Source: Deltaproteobacteria bacterium (GTDB lineage: Bacteria > Desulfobacterota > Dissulfuribacteria > Dissulfuribacterales > UBA5754). Taken from it: a DNA stretch of 33,668 nt. The DNA is taken from positions 1 through 33,668 of the forward strand of contig JAINCN010000007.1 of NCBI GenBank assembly GCA_036574075.1, read 5' to 3'. Of the stretch, positions 1 to 9,068 are shown one piece after another. The notes below the pieces were generated by a model, which had not been told where the DNA came from, made no database searches, and worked only from the letters and a program-made list of their open reading frames with translations. Each line of letters starts with the position of its first letter. Position 1 is the stretch's first letter. Made by a program: the position numbers and the translations under genes.

Positions 1-165
1 CTATATAACCACCAGATCCCCCAAAAGGCACTCGGTCATATCACCCCGGTACAGGCACTCAAAAAATGGCAGGAAATGAAACCGGAACTCTTCACTAAAA
101 CGGTCTATGATCTCTCGGGACATGACAGTTATCAGCTATCAGCTATTGTTTTTGCTGATAACTGA
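1..165 (+). mobile_element. C-terminal fragment of a DDE/integrase-core transposase (IS481-like), cut by the window edge
   Basis: An open frame enters from the left edge and stops at TGA 163-165. The translated end carries YNHQIPQKALGHITPVQALK followed by a KPELF segment. This is the typical C-terminal tail of integrase-core transposases of the IS481-like kind, which move DNA by a DDE-catalysed cut-and-paste reaction. The catalytic residues lie outside the window. The last dozen codons (about 129-165) fall in a low-complexity ATCAGCTATCAG repeat, so the natural C-terminus and the terminal inverted repeat of the element seem to be lost or overwritten. The stop overlaps the 3' end of the convergent PHP gene. 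The family is clear, but the exact IS group and whether the element is intact are not. Confidence 0.7.
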
Positions 166-184
166 AAGCTGATAGCTGAAAGCT
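129..184. repeat. Short low-complexity repeat of the ATCAGCTATCAG type
   Basis: This stretch is built from alternating TATCAGCT, GCTGATAACTG and GCTGATAGCTG units. It shares 13 identical bases, GTTTTTGCTGATA, with a second copy upstream of leuB (148-160 here, 30555-30567 there). It encodes the last residues of both flanking convergent reading frames: the transposase tail on the plus strand and the QLSAISFQLSA tail of the PHP protein on the minus strand. It therefore looks inserted at, or used as, their shared 3' boundary. Confidence 0.6.
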
Positions 185-812
185 GCTTTGAGACGTCTTC
201 GTAGATCCGATCCACCTCCTCCCCGGAAAGTCCGGCCCCCATACCTACCCTGCGTGCGTGATCAGAGGTCATGAAATCTCCTGGGGCATGGGCGTCCGAA
301 TTGATGACGAGGCGGGCACCTGCCGTGCGTGCGACCTTGGCGACGTGGCCATTGGTAAGGCAGTGGCCCTTGCGCCCGGAAATCTCGAGAAGAACGCCTT
401 TTTCAGCGGCACGCCTCGCATCATCCGGATCGAGGAGGCCGGGATGGGATAGGATGTCCACCCCAGCCTCTATGGCCGCCCGGTTCGTCCCGGGACGCAC
501 CGGCTCCACGATGGTCTCTCCGTGGCAGACAACAATCAGGGCACCGAGCCTTCTCGCATCTTCCGTCAGCCTGGCGATGAGTTCCGGATGGACATGTGTG
601 AGTTCGACTCCTGGGAAAAGACAGGTCCCGCTCATCTTGTTGATGTCCGCGGTGACCCTGACGATGCTCGAGACCACGTGCTCCAGATTCGAGGCGTCAG
701 CATGGTCGGTGATGGCAACCGCCCTGTATCCCATGACCTCGACCCTCCTTACGAGCTCGGACGGGAGAAGCTCACCGTCGCTCAGAAAACAGTGGCAGTG
801 AAGGTCGAACAT
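132..812 (-). CDS. PHP-domain phosphoesterase (histidinol-phosphatase-like)
   Basis: The product is a 226-residue PHP-family metallohydrolase. It starts with the metal-binding DLHCHCFLSDGE segment, followed by ITDHAD, a GVELTHVHPE segment, VCHGETIVEPV, DILSHPGL and NSDAHAPGD. These are the histidines and aspartates that bind the trinuclear metal centre. The family hydrolyses phosphoesters, but the substrate is not readable from sequence, so histidinol phosphatase remains only a family label. I chose the ATG at 812 because it follows GGAGG at a normal distance and begins directly with the PHP motif; a longer frame upstream is unsupported. It is the last gene of a minus-strand operon, 8 nt after the nuclease gene. 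Its final residues (QLSAISFQLSA and after) are encoded by a low-complexity repeat and replace the normal C-terminal end. Confidence 0.85.
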   Translation of the reverse strand: MFDLHCHCFLSDGELLPSELVRRVEVMGYRAVAITDHADASNLEHVVSSIVRVTADINKMSGTCLFPGVELTHVHPELIARLTEDARRLGALIVVCHGETIVEPVRPGTNRAAIEAGVDILSHPGLLDPDDARRAAEKGVLLEISGRKGHCLTNGHVAKVARTAGARLVINSDAHAPGDFMTSDHARRVGMGAGLSGEEVDRIYEDVSKQLSAISFQLSAKTIADS

Positions 813-820
813 GAGGCCTC

Positions 821-1318
821 CTACATCTTGTATTTCTGAGGGTCGATCTCCTCCAGGATGTCGGCCCATCTTTGTTTCTCCTCGGTGAGGTCTTCGCTTC
901 TCAGAATGGTCTCGGCCTGTCCGGGGGATTGGTTGATGATGGCCTCGTTTACAAGGATCTCCGCCTGTGCCCTGAGCGCCAAGGCCACGGCGTCGCTCGG
1001 CCTGGCATCCACCTCGATGACCTGATCGCCTACCACGAGACTGATGAGTGCATAATACGTATTTTCCTTAAGTTCGGTAATGGTGACACGGGATATGGAT
1101 CCGTTTACGGCCTTGACGATGGCGATGGCAAGATCGTGCGTCATGGGACGGGAGAACTCGATCTTTTCCATCTCGGTCGCAATAGCAGTGGCCTCGAGGA
1201 GACCGATCCAGATGGGAAGGATTTTGTCTCCGCCCTTTTCCTTGAGAATAAGGATGGGAGAATTGCTCTCCGGATCGAGGGTGATGGAGTGGACGTCCAC
1301 AGGGACAAATTTCATCAT
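821..1318 (-). CDS. Bifunctional nuclease family protein (DUF151/BFN)
   Basis: The product is a 165-residue protein of the BFN (DUF151) family, named after a plant protein with RNase and DNase activity. The bacterial role is not settled. Visible family signatures are [18 protein letters not shown] near the N-terminus, a conserved EATAIA segment, RPMTHDL, and the [14 protein letters not shown] block. The ATG at 1318 overlaps the miaB stop in an ATGATG/TGA arrangement and has AGGAG nine bases upstream, so translation is probably coupled to miaB. A second ATG three bases later is possible. It is the third gene of the DUF4911-miaB-BFN-PHP operon. Length and motifs are normal for the family. Confidence 0.9.
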   Translation of the reverse strand: MMKFVPVDVHSITLDPESNSPILILKEKGGDKILPIWIGLLEATAIATEMEKIEFSRPMTHDLAIAIVKAVNGSISRVTITELKENTYYALISLVVGDQVIEVDARPSDAVALALRAQAEILVNEAIINQSPGQAETILRSEDLTEEKQRWADILEEIDPQKYKM

Positions 1319-2646
1319 GATCTTGGGCTCCTGACAGGCTCTTTCCCCTTGAGGGAATGATAGCTGGCCTGGATGATGGGGACTGTCACGCACTGGCCGA
1401 CGCAGTCCGTCGGGCTGGGGAAATTGACCACGTGATTTCCGCGGGTCCTGCCCGCAAACTCATTAGGGTCTGCCTTGCTCCGCCCTTCTACGAGGACCTC
1501 CACCTCCTGCCCCACGAATCTTTCATGCCGGCGCAGGCCGATCCCGCGCTGATGGGCGAGCAGGATCTCAAGACGCTCCTGTTTCACCTCCTCCTGCACC
1601 TGACCATCCAGGTCCGCCGCACGGGTGAAGGGTCTTTTCGAGTATTTGAATGCGAAGATGTCGTCATATTCGACCTGGGAAAGGAGGCTTAAGGTCTGCT
1701 CGAAGTCCTCGTCGGTCTCTCCTGGAAACCCTACGATAACGTCCGTCGTGAAGGTGATGGAAGGGCACGCCAAGCGCAGACGCCGGATGACTTCGAGATA
1801 TTGTTCCCGGGTGTAGTGCCGGTTCATGCGGGAGAGGATCCGGTCCGAGCCTGACTGGACCGGAAGATGGAGGTGCTCGCAGAGGTTCGGGATCTCGGCA
1901 AATGAGCGGATGAGGGCGTCAGATATGTCCCGCGGGTGGCTCGTAGTGAACCGAAGGCGAAAAAGCCCGGGTATGGCCGCAACCCTTTTCAAGAGTTCAG
2001 GGAAATCGGGGAAACCCGCGCCCTTTTTCCCGTACGAGTTCACGTTCTGGCCAAGGAGGGTGATGTCTTTTACACCCGCCTCCACCAGCCCTTTGACCTC
2101 ACGAATGATATCCTCAGGAGGTCTGCTCGTCTCCCGTCCGCGAACGTAGGGCACGACGCAGTACGTGCAGAAGTTGTCGCAGCCCTGCATTATGGTGACA
2201 GAGGCCTTGACGGATCCGCCAACCAGGACCGGGGGGTCGAGACAGGGGATGACGAAATCCTTCATAAGCCGCGTATCACAGCAGGGGCCTTCCCCCCTTC
2301 TCACCGCGTCGAGCATCTCGGGCAGGCGGTAGATGCCCTGGGGCCCGAAAACCAGGTCAAGGAAGGGAAGACGCCGAAGGAGCCTCGCCCCCTCCTGCTG
2401 GGCCACACACCCGCACACGCCGACGAGAAGCTTAGGGCGTTTCTCCTTGAGGAGCCGAAATCGTCCGGCCAGGCTGTACACCTTGTTCTCTGCCTTTTCC
2501 CTTATGGAACACGTGTTCAGGAGGATGAGATCCGCATCCTCGGGCGTGTCCGTGACGACATAGTCCTGGGAGAGGACCTGGGCCATCTTCAATGAGTCGT
2601 ATTCGTTCATCTGGCACCCGAGGGTGGCGATGTAGAGACGCTTCAT
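1315..2646 (-). CDS. miaB: tRNA-2-methylthio-N6-dimethylallyladenosine synthase MiaB
   Basis: This radical SAM methylthiotransferase converts i6A37 to ms2i6A37 in tRNAs that read UNN codons. The 443-residue product has an N-terminal UPF0004 domain with three cluster cysteines ([34 protein letters not shown]). The radical SAM CxxxCxxC motif follows in [18 protein letters not shown], and a C-terminal TRAM-like segment ends the protein. The [11 protein letters not shown] and [10 protein letters not shown] stretches are typical of MiaB rather than of RimO or MtaB. The start at 2646 overlaps the stop of the preceding gene (ATGA), and its own stop overlaps the next start, so the four genes from 3014 to 132 look like one coupled transcription unit. 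Confidence 0.95.
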   Translation of the reverse strand: MKRLYIATLGCQMNEYDSLKMAQVLSQDYVVTDTPEDADLILLNTCSIREKAENKVYSLAGRFRLLKEKRPKLLVGVCGCVAQQEGARLLRRLPFLDLVFGPQGIYRLPEMLDAVRRGEGPCCDTRLMKDFVIPCLDPPVLVGGSVKASVTIMQGCDNFCTYCVVPYVRGRETSRPPEDIIREVKGLVEAGVKDITLLGQNVNSYGKKGAGFPDFPELLKRVAAIPGLFRLRFTTSHPRDISDALIRSFAEIPNLCEHLHLPVQSGSDRILSRMNRHYTREQYLEVIRRLRLACPSITFTTDVIVGFPGETDEDFEQTLSLLSQVEYDDIFAFKYSKRPFTRAADLDGQVQEEVKQERLEILLAHQRGIGLRRHERFVGQEVEVLVEGRSKADPNEFAGRTRGNHVVNFPSPTDCVGQCVTVPIIQASYHSLKGKEPVRSPRS

Positions 2647-3014
2647 GAGATAGCTTCCTGACCTCCCTTCTCCAGTTCGAACAGGGGCAGGGAAGAGACG
2701 AGGCCGATCCTTTCCCTCAAGGATTCCAGGATCCACAGAAGATCCGCAAGCGCACCTTCGGCGTAGCGGATCAGGACCAGGCCGGCCTTCCGGTCCAGGG
2801 TCGTAAGGAGAAAGAGATTATCATACCCCTCGAGGACGAACTTCAAAAAATGCACGGCACTTGGGTCTATCCTCGCCGTAATGGTCATAAGGCGGTCTCG
2901 GCAGGGCCTTTTTGCCGCCATGGAAGGGGAGGAGGAGACCACATGCGGGTCAAGAGGAATGCAATCGTCCGATCCTCCGCATTTGACACGCCCTTCTGCC
3001 CTGGGTAGTTTCAT
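2643..3014 (-). CDS. DUF4911 domain protein
   Basis: This is a small protein of unknown function whose C-terminal 80 residues carry the DUF4911 pattern: [20 protein letters not shown], then [16 protein letters not shown] and a short helix. The start is uncertain. The ATG at 3014 has AGGGAG about ten bases upstream and gives 123 residues, with a low-conservation cysteine-containing leader. The ATG at 2888 gives an 81-residue protein closer to the usual family length but has no clear ribosome site. The stop overlaps the miaB start by ATGA. If 3014 is right, the gene starts only five bases from the divergent recJ start, which would be unusually tight. The family call is firm, the start is not. 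Confidence 0.75.
   Translation of the reverse strand: MKLPRAEGRVKCGGSDDCIPLDPHVVSSSPSMAAKRPCRDRLMTITARIDPSAVHFLKFVLEGYDNLFLLTTLDRKAGLVLIRYAEGALADLLWILESLRERIGLVSSLPLFELEKGGQEAIS
2983..3011 (+). promoter_or_regulatory. Candidate sigma70-type promoter for recJ
   Basis: A consensus -35 hexamer TTGACA (2983-2988) is followed after exactly 17 bases by TAGTTT (3006-3011), which keeps the T, A and final T of the -10 box. Transcription would begin near 3018, almost at the recJ start codon (3020). The recJ start lacks a Shine-Dalgarno sequence, so the message could be nearly leaderless. Sequence pattern only. Confidence 0.35.
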
Positions 3015-3019
3015 CGGCC

Positions 3020-4807
3020 ATGAACTCCCTGTTTCTCGGTCACGGCTGGCATAGGCGTCCCCTTGACAGGGATCTTGCAAAAAACATTGCATCAAGAACA
3101 GGCATCACCTTTCCCATCGCCGCGATCCTTGTCCAGAGGGGGATTACCACACCGGACGATGCAATCTACCACCTCACCCCCTCCCTTTCCAGCCTGAACG
3201 ATCCCTACGCCATGGCAGATATGGAAAGGGCCGTTGAACGGGTGATCGCCGCCGTCGAGGCCCGGGAGCGCGTTGCGGTCTTCGGGGATTACGACGCGGA
3301 CGGGGTCAGCGCCTCCATCGTGCTCTCCCGTTTTCTGAAGGGGCTCGGGCTCGACGTCTCCGTGTATATCCCACACCGGGAAAAGGAGGGCTACGGATTG
3401 AACCCGGATGCCCTCTCCCGATTCTCCTCCGAGGGCCGCACCCTCGTCATCACCGTGGACTGCGGCGTCTCGAACCACGACGAGATTGCCCACGCCCGCA
3501 CCCTCGGCATGGACGTCATCGTGACCGATCACCACGAACCCCCGCCCTATCTCCCACCGGCCTTGGCCGTCCTGAATCCCAAACGCCCCGACTGTACGTA
3601 TCCCTTCAGGGAGCTGGCCGGCGTGGGGGTCGCCTTCACCTTCGTGAGGGCCTTGAGGAGCAGACTCCACGGCCTTGGCTTCTGGAACGGCCGCACCGTT
3701 CCCAATCTCAAGGAATATCTCGATCTTGTGGCCATCGGGACCGTGGCCGACATGGTCCCCCTGCTCGGGGACAACCGGATACTCGTACGGACAGGACTCG
3801 AGGTCCTTGGAGCAGCGGCGCGCCCTGGGATCGCATCCCTTTTGGCCACATGCAGCATCACACCTCCGCTCTCCGTCGATGACATTGCGTTTCGAATAGC
3901 GCCCCGCATCAACGCCGCCGGACGCATGAACCACGCACGTACGGCCCAGCTCCTTCTCGAGACAAGCGACCCGGGCAGGGCTGCTGATCTGGCAGCCGAA
4001 CTCCACTCCCTGAACGAAGACCGACAGCGCGAGGAAGGGAAGATCTTCGAAGAGGCGCAGAGGATGATCCAGGCGCTGGGAGAGAGGCCCGCCTACGTGT
4101 GCGCGAGCGCTGCATGGAAACGGGGAGTCCTCGGGATCTCGGCGAGCAGACTCTCATCAAGTCATCTCAGGCCTGTCATCCTCTTTACCTTTCACGAGGG
4201 GACCGCCTACGGCTCAGCCCGATCCCCCGAAGGGATCGACCTCATGGAGGCCCTTCGGTCATGTGCCTCTTTTCTCGACGGATACGGTGGGCACCAGTCA
4301 GCAGCCGGGCTCCATCTTCCGCAGGATCGCCTCCCTGCCTTCACAAGGGCCTTTGAGGAGGTCATCCATGCACAGATCGGGCGGTCCACATACACGCCAG
4401 TTCTTCCGATTGACCTCTCTGTTTCTGTCCAGGAAATCGCATCCCCGGAATTCAGCCGTCTCTATCCCCTCCTCGAACCCTTCGGGACAGGATATCCGCC
4501 GCCGGTCCTCGCCATCCAGGACTTCCATGTCCGGGAAAGGCGGCTCGTGGGCAATGGACACCTGAAGCTCAGGCTCGGCTCTCACCATTCAAACGGTCCG
4601 ACCCTCGATCTCCTCGCATGGGGACACGGAGACAAGGCGGATCTTTCCTGGGACCGCATGGAAATCGCCTGCACTCCGAGCCTTACGGTATGGAACGGAA
4701 AAAGACAGATCTCGCTCCGCCTCAAGGACGCGAGGCCCAGAAACGGCGATGTCGAGCATGAGGGCGGAAATGTTGAAAAGGAAATCCGAAACGACTCATA
4801 CCCCTGA
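3020..4807 (+). CDS. recJ: Single-stranded-DNA-specific exonuclease RecJ
   Basis: RecJ degrades single-stranded DNA 5' to 3' in recombination and mismatch or base-excision repair, in the cytoplasm. The 595-residue product shows the DHH-phosphoesterase motifs in order: [38 protein letters not shown], and [18 protein letters not shown]. The DHHA1 part follows with [11 protein letters not shown] and [13 protein letters not shown], and then an OB-fold region. All metal-binding aspartates and histidines appear present, and the length is normal. The start at 3020 gives an N-terminus ([10 protein letters not shown]...) that aligns with the usual one, but no ribosome site is visible. The gene is followed at ten bases by a YjbQ-family gene, so the three plus-strand genes to 5575 probably form one operon. 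Confidence 0.95.
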   Translation: MNSLFLGHGWHRRPLDRDLAKNIASRTGITFPIAAILVQRGITTPDDAIYHLTPSLSSLNDPYAMADMERAVERVIAAVEARERVAVFGDYDADGVSASIVLSRFLKGLGLDVSVYIPHREKEGYGLNPDALSRFSSEGRTLVITVDCGVSNHDEIAHARTLGMDVIVTDHHEPPPYLPPALAVLNPKRPDCTYPFRELAGVGVAFTFVRALRSRLHGLGFWNGRTVPNLKEYLDLVAIGTVADMVPLLGDNRILVRTGLEVLGAAARPGIASLLATCSITPPLSVDDIAFRIAPRINAAGRMNHARTAQLLLETSDPGRAADLAAELHSLNEDRQREEGKIFEEAQRMIQALGERPAYVCASAAWKRGVLGISASRLSSSHLRPVILFTFHEGTAYGSARSPEGIDLMEALRSCASFLDGYGGHQSAAGLHLPQDRLPAFTRAFEEVIHAQIGRSTYTPVLPIDLSVSVQEIASPEFSRLYPLLEPFGTGYPPPVLAIQDFHVRERRLVGNGHLKLRLGSHHSNGPTLDLLAWGHGDKADLSWDRMEIACTPSLTVWNGKRQISLRLKDARPRNGDVEHEGGNVEKEIRNDSYP

Positions 4808-4817
4808 GGAGCTCATG

Positions 4818-5237
4818 ATGAAAAGCTACCGAAAAGAACTCTGGTTTCACGTCCCCACAAGGAGGGCATTTCTGAACATAACAGGCCAGGTGGAGGAGTG
4901 CCTTAGAGAAAGCGGCATCACGGAAGGCCTCTGCCTCGTGAACGCCATGCACATCACGGCCTCGGTCTTCATCAACGACGACGAGCCAGGCCTTCACGCC
5001 GACTACGAAGAATGGCTCGAGATGCTCGCCCCTCACGCACCCGTCTCGCGCTACCGACACAATCTCACCGGAGAAGACAACGGGGACGCCCATCTAAAGA
5101 GGCAGGTCATGGGACGGGAGGTGGTAGTGGCTGTCACAGGCGGGAGACTTGATTTCGGCCCGTGGGAACAGATCTTTTACGGGGAATTCGACGGCGGCAG
5201 GAAAAAACGGGTCCTTGTCAAAATCATCGGAGAATAA
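4818..5237 (+). CDS. YjbQ/UPF0047 family protein (secondary thiamine-phosphate synthase family)
   Basis: This 139-residue protein belongs to the YjbQ (UPF0047) family. Members have a weak thiamine-phosphate synthase activity, but their main role is unknown. Diagnostic segments are [10 protein letters not shown], the [12 protein letters not shown] stretch, [16 protein letters not shown], and [18 protein letters not shown]. The two histidines (HITAS and DAHLKR) probably bind metal. Two ATGs compete (4815 and 4818); GGAG at 4808-4811 is better spaced for 4818, and MKSYRKEL is a family-like beginning. It lies ten bases after recJ and five bases before the next gene. Family assignment is firm, function is not. 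Confidence 0.85.
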   Translation: MKSYRKELWFHVPTRRAFLNITGQVEECLRESGITEGLCLVNAMHITASVFINDDEPGLHADYEEWLEMLAPHAPVSRYRHNLTGEDNGDAHLKRQVMGREVVVAVTGGRLDFGPWEQIFYGEFDGGRKKRVLVKIIGE

Positions 5238-5242
5238 AAAAC

Positions 5243-5575
5243 ATGAGACAGTACGTCATCAACGAACTCAGGGAGGAAGAGATCACCCGGATTCGGGCCT
5301 TCCTTGACAAGGTCTGCGAGCGTTCGGGACTGGAGAACCTCTACTGGCTCAACATCCCGGAGGACCTCCTTTCCCCGGAACAATCTGCACACACGGATTG
5401 CAGGCCGTTTGCTGCGGGCATCGAAATAGGCCGCAGGGAGGTCACGTTCGAACTCCTCGTCCGGAGCAGGGCCAGAATTCGATGCACATGCATCGCATTC
5501 GCCACTCCTGCACAGCGGGACTTCATCCTATCCTTCGCGGATCGGGTCGTCACGGAAAACGCCATACCGGTATGA
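5243..5575 (+). CDS. Small conserved protein of unknown function
   Basis: This 110-residue product follows yjbQ after five bases (GGAGAATAAAAAAC before the ATG), so it is probably translated from the same message. It begins with a helix-rich segment rich in Glu and Arg (residues 1-30), then an NLYWLNIPEDLL segment, and two beta-like stretches ending in a CTCIAFATPAQ block with two cysteines. There is no signal peptide or membrane segment. I do not recognise an enzymatic motif. Codon use and base composition match the neighbours, which supports a real gene. The coding call is good, the function unknown. Confidence 0.7.
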   Translation: MRQYVINELREEEITRIRAFLDKVCERSGLENLYWLNIPEDLLSPEQSAHTDCRPFAAGIEIGRREVTFELLVRSRARIRCTCIAFATPAQRDFILSFADRVVTENAIPV

Positions 5576-5609
5576 CCCATGCCCCAAAAAACCTTTCCCA
5601 GATGATGTG

Positions 5610-5651
5610 GAGCAAGGCGCCCATGGATGGGCGCCTGCTCGCGGATTCAGG
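5610..5651. terminator. Strong hairpin between convergent genes, related to the intergenic repeat family
   Basis: The stem GGCGCCCAT (5616-5624) pairs perfectly with ATGGGCGCC (5627-5635). It is extended by an A-T pair and by GAGC/GCTC with a single bulge. There is no T-tract, but the position between the convergent 3' ends at 5575 and 5647 suits a bidirectional terminator. AGGCGCCCATGGATGGG and the following CGGATTCAGG also occur in the 176-bp repeat at 17719-17894, so this is probably an internally deleted copy of that element. Confidence 0.55.
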
Positions 5652-8040
5652 ACACAAGGGCCGCGTCCAAGACCTCGTCTATGGTGTCCACCGGGATGAA
5701 ACGGAGCGCGCCCCGCACGTCTTCCGGCAGGTCGTCCAGGTCCCTTTCATTTCTCCTGGGCAGGATAACGGTCGAAAGCCCTCCACGGTGCGCTGCGAGG
5801 ACCTTCATCTTGACGCCTCCTACAGGAAGGACCCTGCCCCGCAGGGTGATCTCCCCGGTCATCCCCACGGTGTAGCGCACCGGGCGACCGGACAGGAGGC
5901 TTGCAATGGCGCAGACCATGGCCACCCCTGCTGACGGGCCGTCCTTGGGAATGGCGCCCGCAGGTACGTGGACATGGATGTCCATCCCCTCGAAGACGTC
6001 AGGATCGATCCCCAGTTCCGCCGCCTTGGATCGCACATAACTGTAGGCGATCTGGGCACTTTCCCGCATGACGTCCCCGAGTTGGCCGGTGAGGGTGAGC
6101 CCGCCCTTTCCCTTCATTCGGGTGGCCTCGATGAAAAGGATGTCCCCGCCGGTAGCGGTCACCGCGAGCCCGGTCGAGATGCCTGGGATCTCCATCTTTT
6201 CCGAAACCTCTGAAAAGAAACGCTCCCTTTTGAGAAATTCCCGCACCTTTTCCGGAGTCACCACCATGACCCCAGACGGGCCTCCTTCTGCGATACGCAC
6301 CGCCGTCTTGCGGCAGATCGAACCGATCTGGCGCTCCAGGTCCCTGACCCCGGACTCGCGCGTGTAGTCCTGGATGATCTTTCGAATGGCATCGTCCTGA
6401 AACTCGATCTCACCGGGATCGAGACCGTTGGCACAGACTTGGCGGGGGACAAGATAGGTCCTGGCTATGTGGAGTTTCTCGTGCTCCGTGTATCCGTCGA
6501 GCTGTATGATCTCCATCCGGTCCTTCAGGGGCTCGGGAATGGTCTCGAGCTGGTTTGCGGTCGCGATGAAGATGACGTCGCTCAGGTCGAAATCCACATC
6601 GAGGTAGTGGTCCCGAAAGGCGTGATTCTGGGCCGGGTCCAGGACCTCGAGGAGGGCGCTCGAAGGATCTCCCCGCCAGTCTTTACCCACCTTGTCCACC
6701 TCATCGAGCATGAAGACCGGGTTTCTTGTCCCGGCCCGCTTGATGGCCTGGATGATGCGGCCTGGCATGGCCCCGATGTAAGTCCGTCGGTGTCCCCGGA
6801 TCTCGGCCTCGTCCCGCATGCCCCCAAGGCTCATTCTGGTGAATTTCCTTTCGAGCGCCCGGGCGATGCCCTGCCCGAGGCTCGTCTTTCCCACCCCTGG
6901 AGGGCCTACGAAACAGAGGATCGCGCCCATGGCCCCCTCTTGCTTGGCTGCAGTTTTCCGGTCGGCCCCTCGATCGGCTATGAGCTTTCTCACAGCGAGG
7001 TATTCGATGATCCGATCCTTCACCTCGTCGAGATCATAGTGATCCTCGTCCAAGACGGCACGGGCATGGGCGATATCCAGCCGTTCGCGGTCTACGACGT
7101 TCCAGGGGAGCTCGACGAGCCAGTCGAGATAGGTCTTGATGACAGAATACTCTGCTGCCTGGGGGGAAAGCCCCTCGAGGCGCCTGAGTTCTCTCTCCGC
7201 CTCCTTTCGGGCCTCCTCCGGGAGTCCGGCCTCGTCGAGCTTGCGGCGATACTCGTCGGCTACGTCCTGACCTTCCTCGTATTCTCCGAGTTCCTTGCGA
7301 ATGGCCTTGAGCTGCTGACGGAGAAAATACTCCCTCTGGGCCTTGTCCATCTCCTCCCTGGCCTCGCTCTCGATCTTCTGTTCAAGGGTGAGGACCTCCC
7401 GCTCCCTGCCAAGATGGGAGACGAGCATGCGGAGTTTCTCCTTGATGGAGTCCGCCTCAAGGATCATCTGCCCTTCGGAGACATCGAGCCTGGCATTCGA
7501 TGCAACGAGATAGGCAAGAAACCTGGGGTCCCTCACCTTGTCGAGAAAGGCCCCGAATTCCCTGGGGACATTGGGCAGGAGGGACATCACCTCGCGGGCA
7601 AGATCGACAAGGCTCCTCTTCAGGGCGTCCAGCTCCACGCCTTCCTCCACTGTGTCAGGGGCAAGGGTGATCCGCCCTCTGAGGTACGGAGAGGGATCGA
7701 GCCAGGACTCGACTCGAAAGCGCTCGATCCCCTGGACGACCACCTGAAGGGCGTTATCCGGGGTCCGGGCGACCCGCTGGATGAGCGCCACGGTTCCGGT
7801 CTCGTAGACCTGTCCGGCAATGGGCTCCTGGATCTCGGGGTCCTTCATGGCCACGAGCCCGATGAGTCTGTCCTTTTCGAGGGCATCCTCGATGAGCCGG
7901 ACTGATCGGGCGATGCCTATGGCAAGGGGAAGGACAGTGAAGGGATAGGCCACCGTGTTTCGAAGTGGAAGTATGGGAAGCTCGGACGGGATGTCCGTGA
8001 GTTTGATGGATTCTTCTGGCTGCATGAAATGGGCGGTCAT
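5647..8040 (-). CDS. lon: ATP-dependent protease Lon (La)
   Basis: Lon is a cytoplasmic AAA+ serine protease that removes damaged and regulatory proteins. The 797-residue product has the N-terminal LON substrate-binding domain (ELPILPLRNTVAYPF, about residues 20-210) and a coiled-coil linker. Its AAA+ module has Walker A GPPGVGKT (379-386), Walker B PVFMLDEVDK and the ATANQLETIP sensor. The protease domain carries the catalytic serine in PKDGPSAGVAM (Ser703) and the lysine in GGVKMK (Lys746). Length is normal. The ATG at 8040 has GAGGAG eleven bases upstream; an internal ATG five codons later is possible. It stands alone on the minus strand, and a strong hairpin follows its stop. A CCCCCCATAAT stretch at 8059-8069 (minus strand) slightly resembles a heat-shock -10 element, too weak to assign. 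Confidence 0.96.
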   Translation of the reverse strand: MTAHFMQPEESIKLTDIPSELPILPLRNTVAYPFTVLPLAIGIARSVRLIEDALEKDRLIGLVAMKDPEIQEPIAGQVYETGTVALIQRVARTPDNALQVVVQGIERFRVESWLDPSPYLRGRITLAPDTVEEGVELDALKRSLVDLAREVMSLLPNVPREFGAFLDKVRDPRFLAYLVASNARLDVSEGQMILEADSIKEKLRMLVSHLGREREVLTLEQKIESEAREEMDKAQREYFLRQQLKAIRKELGEYEEGQDVADEYRRKLDEAGLPEEARKEAERELRRLEGLSPQAAEYSVIKTYLDWLVELPWNVVDRERLDIAHARAVLDEDHYDLDEVKDRIIEYLAVRKLIADRGADRKTAAKQEGAMGAILCFVGPPGVGKTSLGQGIARALERKFTRMSLGGMRDEAEIRGHRRTYIGAMPGRIIQAIKRAGTRNPVFMLDEVDKVGKDWRGDPSSALLEVLDPAQNHAFRDHYLDVDFDLSDVIFIATANQLETIPEPLKDRMEIIQLDGYTEHEKLHIARTYLVPRQVCANGLDPGEIEFQDDAIRKIIQDYTRESGVRDLERQIGSICRKTAVRIAEGGPSGVMVVTPEKVREFLKRERFFSEVSEKMEIPGISTGLAVTATGGDILFIEATRMKGKGGLTLTGQLGDVMRESAQIAYSYVRSKAAELGIDPDVFEGMDIHVHVPAGAIPKDGPSAGVAMVCAIASLLSGRPVRYTVGMTGEITLRGRVLPVGGVKMKVLAAHRGGLSTVILPRRNERDLDDLPEDVRGALRFIPVDTIDEVLDAALVS

Positions 8041-8154
8041 GGCTGAAAGATCTCCTCGATTATGGGGGGAATAATCATATACACTAAGCAGATATGGCCC
8101 CGAGGCAAGGAAATCCTGCCGTGATCCCGCTTGGCAAAAGGACGATAAAGCCCC

Positions 8155-8937
8155 CTACATCCCTGAACGCGACACCTTTCGGTACCCGGCCGGGATCTCG
8201 TAGAAGCCGGCAGGAGGGATCATCTCCTTGTATTCGAGAAGCTCCTGGGTCGTGCTGAAACTCATTCCCATCACATTGCTCTTAGTGACGCTCTGGACCG
8301 GAACCCCCTTGATCTTCTTCAGTTCCTTGACGGAGGCGCCCATGCCTTCCTCCATTCCCGGCTGCATGGCCTGCATGGCACTCCTGAAGACGGCATAGAG
8401 ATCGGTGTCCATCCTGAGATCGGACGTGGCCCATATCTCGCTTGTCACGGTCCCCATGGGCATAATGGTATTCTGGATGTATCTGCGGCACTTCCAGCCG
8501 TTTATTGTCCGGGTCTCGGGCATCTCCTGGACGGTTATCTTCACGGTGGACACCATTCCCTTGGCCATCTGGGCCATCTGGGAGATCATGGCCTTCTGCT
8601 CCGGGCTCATGTCGGCCCCATGTTCCTCGATGGCCTGTTCGATCATGGAGTCGAGATTCATGGACATCTCTTTGTAGGTCTTGGCCTGCACATCAAGGAC
8701 ATATATGACCTTCCTGTCGAGTCTTACGATATAGGTACCCTCCGGGGTCTCGGAACGGATTCGGTCCTTGCCCATCCAGACGGTGTCCACCGAATCCCTC
8801 GGGGGCTGTGTCTGGCCCATGACCGTAAATCCGTCCGTATGGGTGCGCTGCTTCATGAAGACATCGGCAAGAAGGATGGATGGAGCGGCAAGAAAAAGGA
8901 GCGCGAATGAAAAGGAAAGAAGACGCCTTGCAATCAT
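8155..8937 (-). CDS. Secreted DUF4412 domain protein
   Basis: This 260-residue protein starts with a clear signal peptide: MIARR, a hydrophobic run of about 15 residues, and a cut near LLADVF. It is therefore exported, probably to the periplasm. The mature part matches the DUF4412 pattern: VWMGKDRIRSETPEGTYIVR, LDRKVIYVLDVQAKTYKEM, a methionine-rich helical middle (residues about 100-130), and NGWKCRRYIQNT. The domain has a lipoprotein-carrier-like beta fold in related families, but no function is known. The ATG at 8937 is chosen because GGAGG stands eight bases upstream and the signal peptide begins there. It lies 114 bp upstream of lon on the same strand and may be transcribed separately. 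Confidence 0.8.
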   Translation of the reverse strand: MIARRLLSFSFALLFLAAPSILLADVFMKQRTHTDGFTVMGQTQPPRDSVDTVWMGKDRIRSETPEGTYIVRLDRKVIYVLDVQAKTYKEMSMNLDSMIEQAIEEHGADMSPEQKAMISQMAQMAKGMVSTVKITVQEMPETRTINGWKCRRYIQNTIMPMGTVTSEIWATSDLRMDTDLYAVFRSAMQAMQPGMEEGMGASVKELKKIKGVPVQSVTKSNVMGMSFSTTQELLEYKEMIPPAGFYEIPAGYRKVSRSGM

Positions 8938-9068
8938 GGGAATAACCTCCAGAGGATTAGGGCATGTGAAGAAATCAGTGAAGCACTGAATCTTTATCAT
9001 ATCCCAAGGCATCCACAAAGGTATGGGCAGTATGTTCGAAGCTCCCTGCCTACTACGTTTCGCTCATA

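Noticed and set aside
6439-7905. Long 488-codon frame on the plus strand opposite lon
   Set aside because: It is an antisense shadow of a well-conserved lon coding region in GC-rich DNA, with no recognisable protein features.
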